Of a stretch of 64,000 bases of DNA, positions 8,576 to 17,526 are shown piece after piece. The notes beneath the pieces were generated by a model. The model was not told where the DNA came from and made no database searches. It saw only the letters and a list, made by a program, of their open reading frames with translations. The DNA lies in NCBI RefSeq assembly GCF_965223285.1, contig NZ_OZ244997.1:62001-126000 (forward strand). Reading direction: 5' to 3'. Numbering within the stretch: the stretch's first letter is position 1; the number at the start of each line of letters is the position of its first letter. The position numbers and the translations under genes are program-made. This stretch comes from Leptofilum sp965223285. GTDB taxonomy: Bacteria; Chloroflexota; Anaerolineae; Promineifilales; Promineifilaceae.

Positions 8576-11469
8576 CTGGTGCTCCCTAGACGGCCGTTTC
8601 GCCAATATTGCATCCCCAACTGCATAAACTCTCGCCAGGCGACCACTGCTTGAGGGCTGCTAAACCGGATGGCTTTCCACAATCCTTGCCAAGCTCGCTG
8701 CCATTGCTGCCCCAACAGCGACTGGCCAAAGTAAGTGAGGTACAGGCTGACGACGTGATGTTTGTCAGACGGCCGTATTAACCCGCATTCCTGCGCCCGA
8801 TACCAAAAGACCATGATTTGCCACGCCTCGACCCGGTCTGGCGCGTACACAATCGACCCTTTGGCCAGATGTACAACTTCATCGACCGTTTTGTCTAAAA
8901 AGGCATTCATTTCATGCCCATTGCCACAATTCTCGTGGGGCAAAAAAGTTTGCCACACCTTGAGCCACCACTCCACCCACTCAATTGCCGAGCGCACATG
9001 CCCCGCCTCTTCCAAATGTAGACTGCCATGCACCACCTGCTGCACCTGCCCCAAGTCGCCCAGGCGACCGCTATGCAGCAGGTCCCAACGATCCAGCCAC
9101 CAATCCAGCATCCGCTCAATGGCAGGCCAGTCGGCATCATTTAGCTGCAACGCAGTGCGGATGTGAGGATAAAAAATGCGCAGCTCGGTGAGGGGTACTC
9201 CTTCGGCACGGCCGTAGCTGGCAAGCTGCACCAGCCAGGTTTGCGCCAAAAGAGTAGGGGGATGTTCCCCGTTGGCAGTCATGGCGCGGCGCAGGTAGGC
9301 TGCAATTTCATCTGGGTAGCCAGTGCGCTGTAGCTGCCACACCAGCCAAAGGAGCGTATATTGCTGCACGGCTGGCCCCATTCCCTGAATATGCGGCGGC
9401 AGCTCCTCGCGAGCAAAAAAGTCATCCAGCACGGTGAGCATATCTTTGGCCTGGCGACGGCCGTTTTGCGTAACCCCCGCCCTGTGCTGCCGATAATCAA
9501 TGGTTGTTTGCTCTAGCCAGCGCATGGGACAACCGGCCAGACTCAACCGCAGCAAATAATCAGTATCCTCTGCCTGACGCAAATCAGTGCGAAAGCCGTC
9601 GATGCGCTGTAGCCAGCTGCGCCGGAACAACATTGCCCCTAGGAAGACAGGTTTCCATTGCAGCCAGTCGGGCAAGGTGAGCGCAGGTGCTTGCTGCCAC
9701 GGCTGCACGTTGCGCAAGGGACGGCCGTATTCATCCACCAACCGCCAGCCAGAATGCACAGCACCCAACAAATGGTCTGCTTCCAGCATCGCCACCTGCT
9801 GCTTCAATTTGTTGGGGTAAAGCACGTCATCCCCGTCCAAAAAGAGCACAAAATCGCCCAATGCCAGCCGCAGCCCGTGGTTCCGGGCGGCAGATACCCC
9901 TTGATTTCCCTGCTGAATGAGCCGAATCTGGCCGCGATACGGCCGTAGCAATTCGGCCGTGCCGTCGGTAGAGCCATCATCCACCACAATGAGTTCCAGG
10001 TCTGTGTAAGTTTGTGCCAAGACCGATTCCACTGTTTCCACGATGTGCGTCGCACCGTTATACACCGGCACAATCACGCTCACGCGTGGCGGGCGGATGC
10101 CGGAAAGCGCAGCAAAGAAGGCTGGCTCATCAAAATCATCTTCCAGCAACAACCCATGCGCACACGCATCCTGCCACAGCTGGCTGAGTGTGTTGCTGTC
10201 CGCCGCATCTGGCTCAGCAGCCTGCCCAACCCGCACAAGCTGCACCAGCCGGAACTGATCCAGATGCGAAAAATGCGCCCAGCCTGCAAACGCCAAATCA
10301 AACTGTTTCTGGGCATACGGCTGCCACACTGACGCCCACCATTCTAAAATCAGTTCGGCCGTTAACTCAGTGTTGCCCTGCTCCCAATCCAATCCAGATT
10401 GAAAAATGCGCCACAGGTCAAACGGCGTGTACGCTTCGCGCACGGCGGCTGGCTGCTCTGCTTGCCACCAGGCTGCTAGCCGGTGAAGCTCTGGCCAGAC
10501 AATGACATCCGGCGCAGCCTGCTCAAAAATGGGCCAGATGGTGTCTGGCAGTGAATCGGTACGGCCGTTTTCCCATTCCCATTGCACAAAATGAAACAGC
10601 CACTCCACAACGGTGTGTTCAATCGCGAGGTCAGCCCGTTTTTGAGCGAAGGTGATGCTTTGTTGCAGGGTGGAAACGGCCGTTTCCGCATCCCCGTTTA
10701 TTGCCGCGTGCCAACCCAGCCAGAGCAATGTGTAAAAGTAAGTGTTGCTCTTCTGCTGGCGCAAATGATTGGGTAAATTTGGGGTCGCAAAAAAGTTTTC
10801 CAGCACGCGCAGAACCGATTCAGTTTGTACGGCCGTTTTCCGCATAGTGCTGGCTTGGTGCTGCCGATATTGCAGGGTGGGCTGGTGCAGCCACGCCCCC
10901 TGGCATCCAGCCAGGCTCAGCCGCAGCATCAAATCCACGTCATGCGCTTGCCGCAGTGTGGGGTCTAGCCCCCCCACCCGGTTCAGCCAAATGCGGCGGA
11001 ACAACATCGCGCCAAGCTGCACTGGTTTGTATTGCAGCCAATTTTCCACGGCTAAATCTGGCGCATGCCGCCACGGTTCTACCGTGAGCAAAACCTGACC
11101 ATCTGCATCAATTTGCTGCCAGCCGCTGGATACATATCCTACTTCTGGCTGAAGCTGTAAGAAGGCCGCCTGCTGCTGGAGCTTATCGGGCAGCAGCAAA
11201 TCATCAGCATCCAAAAACAGGATGAATTCATGGGTAGCCAGGCGCAATCCCTGGTTGCGTGCCGCCGCCGAGCCGCTATTTTCTTGCCGCACATATTGAA
11301 TTTGGTCGAGGTATGGTTTGAGGGCAACGGCCGTATCGTCTGTTGAGCCATCATCCACCACAATGAGTTCAAATGGCTTATACGCTTGCGCCAGCACCGA
11401 CTCAATTGCCTGAATCAAATATGCACTGCTGTTATAGGTTGGGATGATGATGCTGATACCCGGACTCAT
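8572..11469 (-). CDS. Bifunctional protein with two GT2 domains
   Basis: A protein of about 965 residues made of two similar halves. Each half starts with a GT2 domain (first IIIPTYNSS, VVDDGSTDD, FLDADD; second VIVPVYNG, VVDDGSTDG, FLDGDD) and continues with a long helical region rich in Trp and Gln. The halves share motif order, including PVQLGAMLFRR-like and YRQH segments, pointing to internal duplication. I chose the ATG at 11469 because AAGGAAG lies just upstream and the GT2 strand begins at once; an in-frame start at 11526 would add 19 residues. It is the first gene of the glycan operon. Confidence 0.85.
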   Translation of the reverse strand: MSPGISIIIPTYNSSAYLIQAIESVLAQAYKPFELIVVDDGSTDDTAVALKPYLDQIQYVRQENSGSAAARNQGLRLATHEFILFLDADDLLLPDKLQQQAAFLQLQPEVGYVSSGWQQIDADGQVLLTVEPWRHAPDLAVENWLQYKPVQLGAMLFRRIWLNRVGGLDPTLRQAHDVDLMLRLSLAGCQGAWLHQPTLQYRQHQASTMRKTAVQTESVLRVLENFFATPNLPNHLRQQKSNTYFYTLLWLGWHAAINGDAETAVSTLQQSITFAQKRADLAIEHTVVEWLFHFVQWEWENGRTDSLPDTIWPIFEQAAPDVIVWPELHRLAAWWQAEQPAAVREAYTPFDLWRIFQSGLDWEQGNTELTAELILEWWASVWQPYAQKQFDLAFAGWAHFSHLDQFRLVQLVRVGQAAEPDAADSNTLSQLWQDACAHGLLLEDDFDEPAFFAALSGIRPPRVSVIVPVYNGATHIVETVESVLAQTYTDLELIVVDDGSTDGTAELLRPYRGQIRLIQQGNQGVSAARNHGLRLALGDFVLFLDGDDVLYPNKLKQQVAMLEADHLLGAVHSGWRLVDEYGRPLRNVQPWQQAPALTLPDWLQWKPVFLGAMLFRRSWLQRIDGFRTDLRQAEDTDYLLRLSLAGCPMRWLEQTTIDYRQHRAGVTQNGRRQAKDMLTVLDDFFAREELPPHIQGMGPAVQQYTLLWLVWQLQRTGYPDEIAAYLRRAMTANGEHPPTLLAQTWLVQLASYGRAEGVPLTELRIFYPHIRTALQLNDADWPAIERMLDWWLDRWDLLHSGRLGDLGQVQQVVHGSLHLEEAGHVRSAIEWVEWWLKVWQTFLPHENCGNGHEMNAFLDKTVDEVVHLAKGSIVYAPDRVEAWQIMVFWYRAQECGLIRPSDKHHVVSLYLTYFGQSLLGQQWQRAWQGLWKAIRFSSPQAVVAWREFMQLGMQYWRNGRLGSTS

Positions 11470-11766
11470 CTTTCTTCCTTGGGATTTACGCAGTTCTCCA
11501 AAAATTGGCCGGGAAATTACATGCAATTTTGCGCCAATTCAAGAAATTCGCGGCTAAGGAGGTTTTTCTGCTTAGCTCCTGTTTCTAAATTTGGAATGGT
11601 ACAGTTGGGTTGTAAGGACCTTGTTATCCTTGTTATCATTGATGCACCCCGCAAAATCGTAATCAAAAGCACTTACATCAAGGCTTACCACAGCACCCAC
11701 TTTTAGCAGGACATGACCTAAGTACCAACCAGTCCGCTTGCTAGATTTGTGGTTATAATGGTTTTC

Positions 11767-14700
11767 ATGCAGCGACGTATCGGATTTCTCTTTTTTAGTA
11801 TTTTGATGGCTTTCAGCCTCATCACAACGCTGTTTGCCACCGTTTCGGACTTTGCTCAGGTTCAAGCAGCTCCCAGTTATGACAAAATTGATCCGACTTT
11901 GCTCGCTGCCCTTACCGACGGCACGGCCGTTCGTTTTATTGCTGACTTGGCAGAAACGGCCGTCCTGCCCACCAACCCCGCCGCCAAAACAGAACTGCTA
12001 AACAGCTTGCAGCAAACCGCAGCCAGCAGCCAGGCCAAAGCACTTTCTCTGCTGGATGGGTTGCTGGCCACCGACGATGTATCTGCGGTTCGCTCTCTGT
12101 GGCTGGTAAACAGCATTGCCGCTACTGGTAATTTAACGGCTGTTCAAACCATCGCCAATTTGCCAGAAGTGGTTCAAGTACGCCCGGATGTGATTGTGCA
12201 GCAAATTGGAGCCACCGACACCCCCACTGCCACGCTGCTGGCGGCCAATACGGCCGTTGTCACCGGCCCTGTCGCTAGCTGGGGCATTCAGAAAATCAAC
12301 GCGCCGCACGTTTGGCACGGGCTGGGTATAGACGGCAGCGGCGTCACCGTGGCCATCATGGACACCGGTGTGGATTGGGAACATCCTGATTTGATGGGCA
12401 ACTATCGGGGCAACCAGGGCAGCACCCCAGACCACGCCGGGAACTGGTTCAACGCCGTCTTACCCACCGACACTATCCCCGCCGATAGCTTTGGACACGG
12501 TACGCACGTGGCGGGAACGGCCGTTGGCCAAAATGGTATTGGTGTCGCTCCTGGAGCAAGCTGGATCGCTGTCAACATCGCCGATCCGCTGGGCTTTATT
12601 TGGGAAAGCGATGCGCATCGTGGCTTTGAATGGCTGCTAGCCCCAAATGGCGATGTGTCGCTTGCCCCCGACGTCGTGAACAACTCCTGGGGCAGCACCA
12701 CTTCTAGTGAACTGTTTGTGGAGGATGTTGCTGCGCTGCACGCGGCTGGCATCAAAGTCGTCTTCTCAGCAGGCAATAGCGGCCCCTTTGGAGGCACCGT
12801 TGGTTACCCGGCTGGCTACCCCGATGTGCTTTCAGTGGGTGCCAGCGATGAAATTGATGAAGTTGCCTGGTTTTCGTCGCGCGGCCCCTCGCTGCAAACA
12901 GAGGAGCCAAAGCCGTGGATTGTGGCTCCAGGTACCCAAATTTGGTCGGCGCGTCCAGATGGCGCGTATGGTCTGGAAAATGGCACCTCGATGGCGGCGC
13001 CGCACGTGGCTGGCACCATCGCCCTGCTGCTCAATGCCAATCCTGGCCTTACCCGCTCGCAACTAAACCAAATTTTGGCAGAGACGGCCGTTCCTCTCAC
13101 CACCACCCTGCCCAACCATGACAGCGGCTGGGGGCGGCTGGATGCGTATGCGGCCGTCGCCCCAGAGGCCACTACAGGCGAGCTAACCGGGCAGCTGCTA
13201 GGGGCTGGCGTGCCGCTACCCAACATTGTGGTCACCATCACCACCCCATCTGGCGCGATGCTGCCATTTGAAACGGATAGCAACGGCCGTTACCAGGCCA
13301 TCTTGCAAAGCGACAGCTACACGCTTACCGCCGCTCCGTTTGGCTACACGCAAATCACCATCAGCAATGTGGTTGTCAACGATGGCCAAACGACAAACCG
13401 CGATTTGACTGTAAATTTGTTGCCGAACGGCCGTGTGCAGGGCACCGTACGCAGCGTGAGCGGCTATGCCTTGCTGCCCAACGCCCAAATCGAAATTGTA
13501 GAGACGCCGTTCACCTTGCTCACAGATGGCAACGGTGCCTTCAACATCAGCCTGCCGGTTGGCAGCTACGAGCTTATCGTGACCAAAACTGGCTACCAGC
13601 AGCAGCGGGCAGCGGTGTGGATTGGTGAAGGAACGGCCGTTGTGCAAAGTTTCTTCCTGGCGGATGCCCCCACCGTTTTACTGGTGGACAGCGGCCAATG
13701 GTACTTTAGCAGCCAGGTCGATCCCTACCGGGAAGCCCTCACGGCTATCAACTACAGCTACGATACCTGGACCATCCGCAACCCCATTCAGGTGCCAAAA
13801 TTGAACGATTTAAGCCAGTACGAAGCGGTAATCTGGTCTAGCCCGCTCGATTCCCCTGGCTTTTTGGGACTCAACGACGTCATCACAGATTATCTTGGTT
13901 TGGGCGGGAATCTGTTCATCAGCGGGCAAAATTTGGGGTTTTACGATGGTGTCGGCTCATTCACACAAATTTGGTGGTACCGAGATTTGAACGCACGCTA
14001 CCTGGGCAAAACGGCCGTTACCCAAACCATCTCCGGCAGCGACGACTCCCTGTTCAACGGCCTCAGCTTTACGCTCAACGGCGGCAGCAGCAGCGACAAC
14101 CAGACCGCCCCCGATATTTCTGACTCGCGCCTGGCACTACTGTCTGACCCCGCTTTTGTTTTTGAAGACGGCCAGGGTGCCGGATTAACCGCCGGCTACT
14201 GCACGCCATTTCGGCTGGTTTACCTGGGGTTTGGGCTGGAAGGCGTGCCAGAAGCCACCGACCGCGCCACCGTTTTGGCACGCAGCTTTGATCATTTTAA
14301 CCAGCCCCGTGAGCAAGTTGGCGTTCAATTATTCCCAGAACAAATTGAGGAGCTAGCCATCCCCGGCACGCAAATGACTTACACGGTGGATATCTTCAAC
14401 CGCAGCGAAACGCTCACGGACACTTTCACTCTCACCATTGCTGGCACGGTCTGGGACAGTGACCTGGTTACCAAGACAATCACGTTGGGGCCATGCCAGG
14501 CGGGGAAAACAATTCTCACATTAGAGGTACCACCTGAGTTGGATTCTGGTGCGGTGGAAGATTTGCAGGTAACGGCCGTTTCCCAAAACAATCCAGCCTA
14601 CAAAACCAACCTCACCGTGCAGCACACCGCCCCCGGCAACATCCTTTTTGTGGATGATGATCGCTGGTACGACCAATCGGCCGAATTAACGGCGGCTATG

Positions 14701-16017
14701 GACAATATGGAGCTAACCTACGACACATGGGATACTCGGCATGCAACCACCAGCCGCAATGGCCCACCGCTGGCCTTGTTAAACCAGTACGATTTTGTCA
14801 TCTGGTACACTGGCTATGACTGGTTCCAACCCCTCACTTATGATGAAAATCTGGCACTGCAAGCCTATTTGGCCCAGGGCGGGCGACTCTTCCTTACCAG
14901 CCAGGACTTCCTATACTATCATCGCCATACGCCTTTGGCCCGGCACTATTTTGGTGTAGCAAGCTATCTGGAAAGCATTGAACCCACACGGCTCATTGGC
15001 TTTGGCGATTCGGCGACAAATGTGCCGCCATTGCGCCTCACGTTTGAGCCATACCAAAATCATGGCGACGGCATTTTGCCCGCAGATCACAGCCAGCCCT
15101 TCTTCTGGGGTGACCGGGCACTCCCGGCAGGCACGGCCACCGCTGGCGACGACTGGCGCGCTATTTTTTGGGCAGTCCCTTTTGAAACAATTACCCTCAC
15201 CCGCCAGGCTGAAGCCATGAACCAGGTAATCGGCTGGCTGAGCGATTTGGGCGACTCTACTTTTGCCGTAGACCAGCGCGTGGGCAAAGTGGGCGACGCA
15301 CGCACCTACACTATCACCATCCGCCAGGTGGAAAGTGGCCTCAGTAACACCGTCTGGATGACCAATACGCTCTCGCCCCGGCTGCAAATTGATCTGGATT
15401 CTGTGGCGGGTGGGGCAACCTACAACGCCACCACGCGGCAGCTTGCCTGGAGCGGAGTCTTGCCCAGTGGTGGCAGCCACATCGTCACTTATCAGGCCAC
15501 GCCCACCGGGCCGCTGCCGCTTGGTCAGCTCATAGAAAATGAGCTGCTGCTGCACGACGGGCGGCACAATCTCACGTTTACGCGCCGCGCCGATAGCTGG
15601 GTGCAGGCACCCGATATTTTAGTCACGATGACGGCCGTTCCCAACCAACCCCTCGCCGCCACTATTTTTACCACCACGGTGGGGCTGCAAAACGTGGGTC
15701 TAGCTCCCTCTGGGCAAATTTCCACCGTCGTCAGCTTGCCGAACAACTTCACCATCATTACCGATACGCTGGCCAGCAGCGCAGGCAGAGCCTCAGTCGG
15801 CGACCGGCGGCTGTATTGGGAAGGTATGCTGGACATGGCTGCGCAAGTCACGTTGACACTGGTGCTTACGCGAGAAAGTACGGCCGTTCCCCAACGCATC
15901 GCCATCACCACCCTGGTAGATGACGGCTTAACCGACCCCACCTTTTTTGCTCAATGGGCCGATTTGCCCGTGCACACGCAGCATTTGCCTATCCTGTTGC
16001 ATCAACCGGATAAGTAG
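11767..16017 (+). CDS. Secreted subtilisin-family (S8) serine protease
   Basis: About 1416 residues with an N-terminal signal peptide (MQRRIGFLFF...FAQVQA) and an inhibitor-like propeptide. The S8 catalytic domain shows Asp in IMDTGVDWEHPDL, His in GHGTHVAGTAVG, the oxyanion Asn in NNSWGS and Ser in NGTSMAAPHVAGT. Two carboxypeptidase-regulatory-like domains follow, then two copies of a module beginning VLLVDSGQWY / ILFVDDDRWY, then DUF11-like repeats. It ends HLPILLHQPDK. GTG 11749 and ATG 11758 are alternative starts; I prefer 11767 because it gives a clean signal peptide. None has a clear ribosome site. ACGGCCGT recurs throughout, often encoding TAV. Confidence 0.88.
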   Translation: MQRRIGFLFFSILMAFSLITTLFATVSDFAQVQAAPSYDKIDPTLLAALTDGTAVRFIADLAETAVLPTNPAAKTELLNSLQQTAASSQAKALSLLDGLLATDDVSAVRSLWLVNSIAATGNLTAVQTIANLPEVVQVRPDVIVQQIGATDTPTATLLAANTAVVTGPVASWGIQKINAPHVWHGLGIDGSGVTVAIMDTGVDWEHPDLMGNYRGNQGSTPDHAGNWFNAVLPTDTIPADSFGHGTHVAGTAVGQNGIGVAPGASWIAVNIADPLGFIWESDAHRGFEWLLAPNGDVSLAPDVVNNSWGSTTSSELFVEDVAALHAAGIKVVFSAGNSGPFGGTVGYPAGYPDVLSVGASDEIDEVAWFSSRGPSLQTEEPKPWIVAPGTQIWSARPDGAYGLENGTSMAAPHVAGTIALLLNANPGLTRSQLNQILAETAVPLTTTLPNHDSGWGRLDAYAAVAPEATTGELTGQLLGAGVPLPNIVVTITTPSGAMLPFETDSNGRYQAILQSDSYTLTAAPFGYTQITISNVVVNDGQTTNRDLTVNLLPNGRVQGTVRSVSGYALLPNAQIEIVETPFTLLTDGNGAFNISLPVGSYELIVTKTGYQQQRAAVWIGEGTAVVQSFFLADAPTVLLVDSGQWYFSSQVDPYREALTAINYSYDTWTIRNPIQVPKLNDLSQYEAVIWSSPLDSPGFLGLNDVITDYLGLGGNLFISGQNLGFYDGVGSFTQIWWYRDLNARYLGKTAVTQTISGSDDSLFNGLSFTLNGGSSSDNQTAPDISDSRLALLSDPAFVFEDGQGAGLTAGYCTPFRLVYLGFGLEGVPEATDRATVLARSFDHFNQPREQVGVQLFPEQIEELAIPGTQMTYTVDIFNRSETLTDTFTLTIAGTVWDSDLVTKTITLGPCQAGKTILTLEVPPELDSGAVEDLQVTAVSQNNPAYKTNLTVQHTAPGNILFVDDDRWYDQSAELTAAMDNMELTYDTWDTRHATTSRNGPPLALLNQYDFVIWYTGYDWFQPLTYDENLALQAYLAQGGRLFLTSQDFLYYHRHTPLARHYFGVASYLESIEPTRLIGFGDSATNVPPLRLTFEPYQNHGDGILPADHSQPFFWGDRALPAGTATAGDDWRAIFWAVPFETITLTRQAEAMNQVIGWLSDLGDSTFAVDQRVGKVGDARTYTITIRQVESGLSNTVWMTNTLSPRLQIDLDSVAGGATYNATTRQLAWSGVLPSGGSHIVTYQATPTGPLPLGQLIENELLLHDGRHNLTFTRRADSWVQAPDILVTMTAVPNQPLAATIFTTTVGLQNVGLAPSGQISTVVSLPNNFTIITDTLASSAGRASVGDRRLYWEGMLDMAAQVTLTLVLTRESTAVPQRIAITTLVDDGLTDPTFFAQWADLPVHTQHLPILLHQPDK

Positions 16018-16157
16018 CCAGGCGCAGGCAAACGGCCGTATAGCACCTTAATCCTAACGCTTCTTAAATTTGCGATTCATTCACTCGTCAAAATGGCCGA
16101 ATCGGTTATGATCTGCCAGACATTGCTTTGGTTGAAGATCAAGCAGTTCAATCAGAT

Positions 16158-16193
16158 CGTTTTGGGTTTATAAATTCACAGCAAACCAAAACG
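16158..16193. repeat. Inverted repeat upstream of the receiver gene
   Basis: CGTTTTGGGTTT at 16158-16169 pairs with AAACCAAAACG at 16183-16193 with one bulged base and a 13-nt loop. It lies about 30 bp before the start of the receiver-domain gene, inside its probable leader. A regulatory hairpin is possible; no T-run follows, so it does not look like an intrinsic terminator. Confidence 0.5.
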
Positions 16194-16222
16194 AAAGCAG
16201 TGCCAAAGCAAGTGAGGACTAA

Positions 16223-16624
16223 ATGTTCAATGACACGCTGCAAGAAACTGTAAAAATCGCTTATGTAGAAGATGAACCAAGCATCGCCCAGCTTTTGGTG
16301 AGCGGTCTGGGGCTGTTTGGTATTGAGGTTCAGCCTGTTTTTATGAGTGCCGAGGATTTGCTAAAGCAGGTTGACGGGCCTGAGCTAAAAGAAATCGACC
16401 TTTTCTTTTTTGACATTCGCCTGCCAAAGATGACAGGTCTGGAGTTAGCAGAACAGTTGCGGAATCAGGGTGAAAAACGGCCGTTTGTTCTCGTAAGTGC
16501 CTGGCCTGCTCCCAGTAAAGAAGCCCTGCAAAAAATCGGGGCTGAATTCCTGCCCAAACCATTCGATTTTCCAGACGTGGTGCAAACCATTCAAAAACTC
16601 GCCAGTCAAAACAAAAAAGCATAG
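16223..16624 (+). CDS. Stand-alone response regulator receiver (REC) protein
   Basis: A 133-residue single REC domain. The acidic pair is in YVEDEPS (residues 13-19), the phosphoacceptor Asp in FFFDIRLPKMTG near residue 57, and the conserved Lys in FLPKPF near residue 112. No output domain is present, so it should act through protein contacts, as in CheY or Spo0F. GAGG lies six bases before the ATG. No histidine kinase is adjacent; the nearest in the window is at 26804. The flanking DNA on both sides is full of inverted repeats. Confidence 0.88.
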   Translation: MFNDTLQETVKIAYVEDEPSIAQLLVSGLGLFGIEVQPVFMSAEDLLKQVDGPELKEIDLFFFDIRLPKMTGLELAEQLRNQGEKRPFVLVSAWPAPSKEALQKIGAEFLPKPFDFPDVVQTIQKLASQNKKA

Positions 16625-16690
16625 CTCGCTTTTGCTTCCCCCAATGTAAGGCAGTTTGATACTTTCTTCCTGTATCTTTTTGGTGTGCCA

Positions 16691-16939
16691 ATCTTTATAC
16701 TCTTTTTATAAAGATTAGGTGTAAATCACAAAAGGTATCTCGATAAAATTGAACCGCGAAATTGTGATTTACTCAGGTAAAAGCGGGAGAAACAGCTTTA
16801 CTTATTTCAAATTAGTTTCCCGCTTTTTGTGGAGAACAAAAGTAACTTGAAATCAAATCGCCTGTTAGCTCTTTTTGTTCTCCTGAAAGTAATTTTCATT
16901 TGCTAGGCTGGTATTCAAGATATTTGTTGAAAATTACTT
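16691..16939. repeat. Array of consecutive inverted repeats with ~30-nt loops
   Basis: The gene-free stretch 16625-16955 contains, in order: a short hairpin ATCTTTATA/TATAAAGAT (16691-16715, 7-nt loop); GTAAATCACAA/TTGTGATTTAC (16721-16772, 30-nt loop); AAAAGCGGGA/TCCCGCTTTT (16779-16827, 29-nt loop); GGAGAACAAAA/TTTTGTTCTCC (16831-16883, 31-nt loop); AAGTAATTTTCA/TGAAAATTACTT (16887-16939, 29-nt loop). The last four arms are 10-12 bp, perfect, different from one another, and separated by only 3-6 bp. The region is AT-rich and lacks ACGGCCGT. The function is unknown; it may be a structured RNA leader or a multi-site DNA element before the zinc-ribbon gene. Confidence 0.8.
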
Positions 16940-16955
16940 CACAAGAAACAACACC

Positions 16956-17492
16956 ATGAGCAACGAAATTCTGGTTCAACTGGCTTGCCCCAGCTGCACA
17001 CATCCCATCAACATAAAAGAGCAAGGACAGCACCTAGAATGCCCTGCCTGCCGCAGCCAACTGTTGCTAGATGGCCACGTTTGCCCGAACTGTGGCGAAT
17101 ACCATAAAGTGGACAGTGGCTTTTGCCGCGCCTGTGGCACAGCCATGACCCGAACCTGCGAAAGATGCCATACCAGAAATTGGTCTGGTGCTGAATATTG
17201 CCAGGATTGCGGTGCCGCGCTTGATATTTTCCAGCTGCTCCATTTACATAACAAGCAAACCACCATGAACCGCCTGGATGAACAAATGCGCGAAGCCGAA
17301 TTCTTCAAGGAAAAAGAAAAGGCTGATTCTGAGCGGCGCATGGCTACGTTATTAGAACAAGAACAAGCGCGCGTACAGGCCATTAGGGAACGGCAAGCCA
17401 CCCAGAAGAAGCAAGACCAGCAGCTCATCTTTACGGCCGTCTTCGTCCTCTCTATCTTTATTTTAATCGTCACCGCTTTCGCCGTTTTGTAG
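16956..17492 (+). CDS. Zinc-ribbon protein with coiled coil and C-terminal membrane anchor
   Basis: 178 residues. The first 90 hold several CxxC pairs (CPSC, CPAC, CPNC, CRAC, CERC, CQDC), forming two or three zinc ribbons. Residues about 105-150 are charged and helical (NRLDEQMREAEFFKEKEK), a probable coiled coil. Residues about 155-178 (LIFTAVFVLSIFILIVTAFA) form one transmembrane helix with almost no tail. No good ribosome site precedes the ATG, and the start sits 17 bp after the inverted-repeat array. The function is unknown; this plan resembles double-zinc-ribbon membrane proteins of the same phylum. Confidence 0.75.
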   Translation: MSNEILVQLACPSCTHPINIKEQGQHLECPACRSQLLLDGHVCPNCGEYHKVDSGFCRACGTAMTRTCERCHTRNWSGAEYCQDCGAALDIFQLLHLHNKQTTMNRLDEQMREAEFFKEKEKADSERRMATLLEQEQARVQAIRERQATQKKQDQQLIFTAVFVLSIFILIVTAFAVL

Positions 17493-17500
17493 GCAGGACA

Positions 17501-17512
17501 CGGCAAGGCGGG
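17501..17512 (+). repeat. Fragment of the CGGCAAGGCGGG repeat
   Basis: The 12-base core CGGCAAGGCGGG occurs here between the zinc-ribbon gene and scpA, and again at 18361 and 21014, where it begins a longer repeat. This copy is only the core. Confidence 0.45.
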
Positions 17513-17526
17513 CTACAATAGGGCGC

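Noticed and set aside
11619..11640. TTGTTATC direct repeat upstream of the subtilisin
   Set aside because: Two 9-base copies only, with no supporting promoter elements or other copies seen.
11739..11759. TATAAT promoter overlapping the subtilisin start
   Set aside because: TATAAT at 11754-11759 has no -35 at the right distance (TTGCTA is only 9 bp away) and it overlaps possible start codons.
16691..16939. CRISPR array or integron attC sites
   Set aside because: The repeated arms differ from unit to unit, so there is no common repeat as in CRISPR, and no GTTRRRY core or integrase gene is present as in attC.
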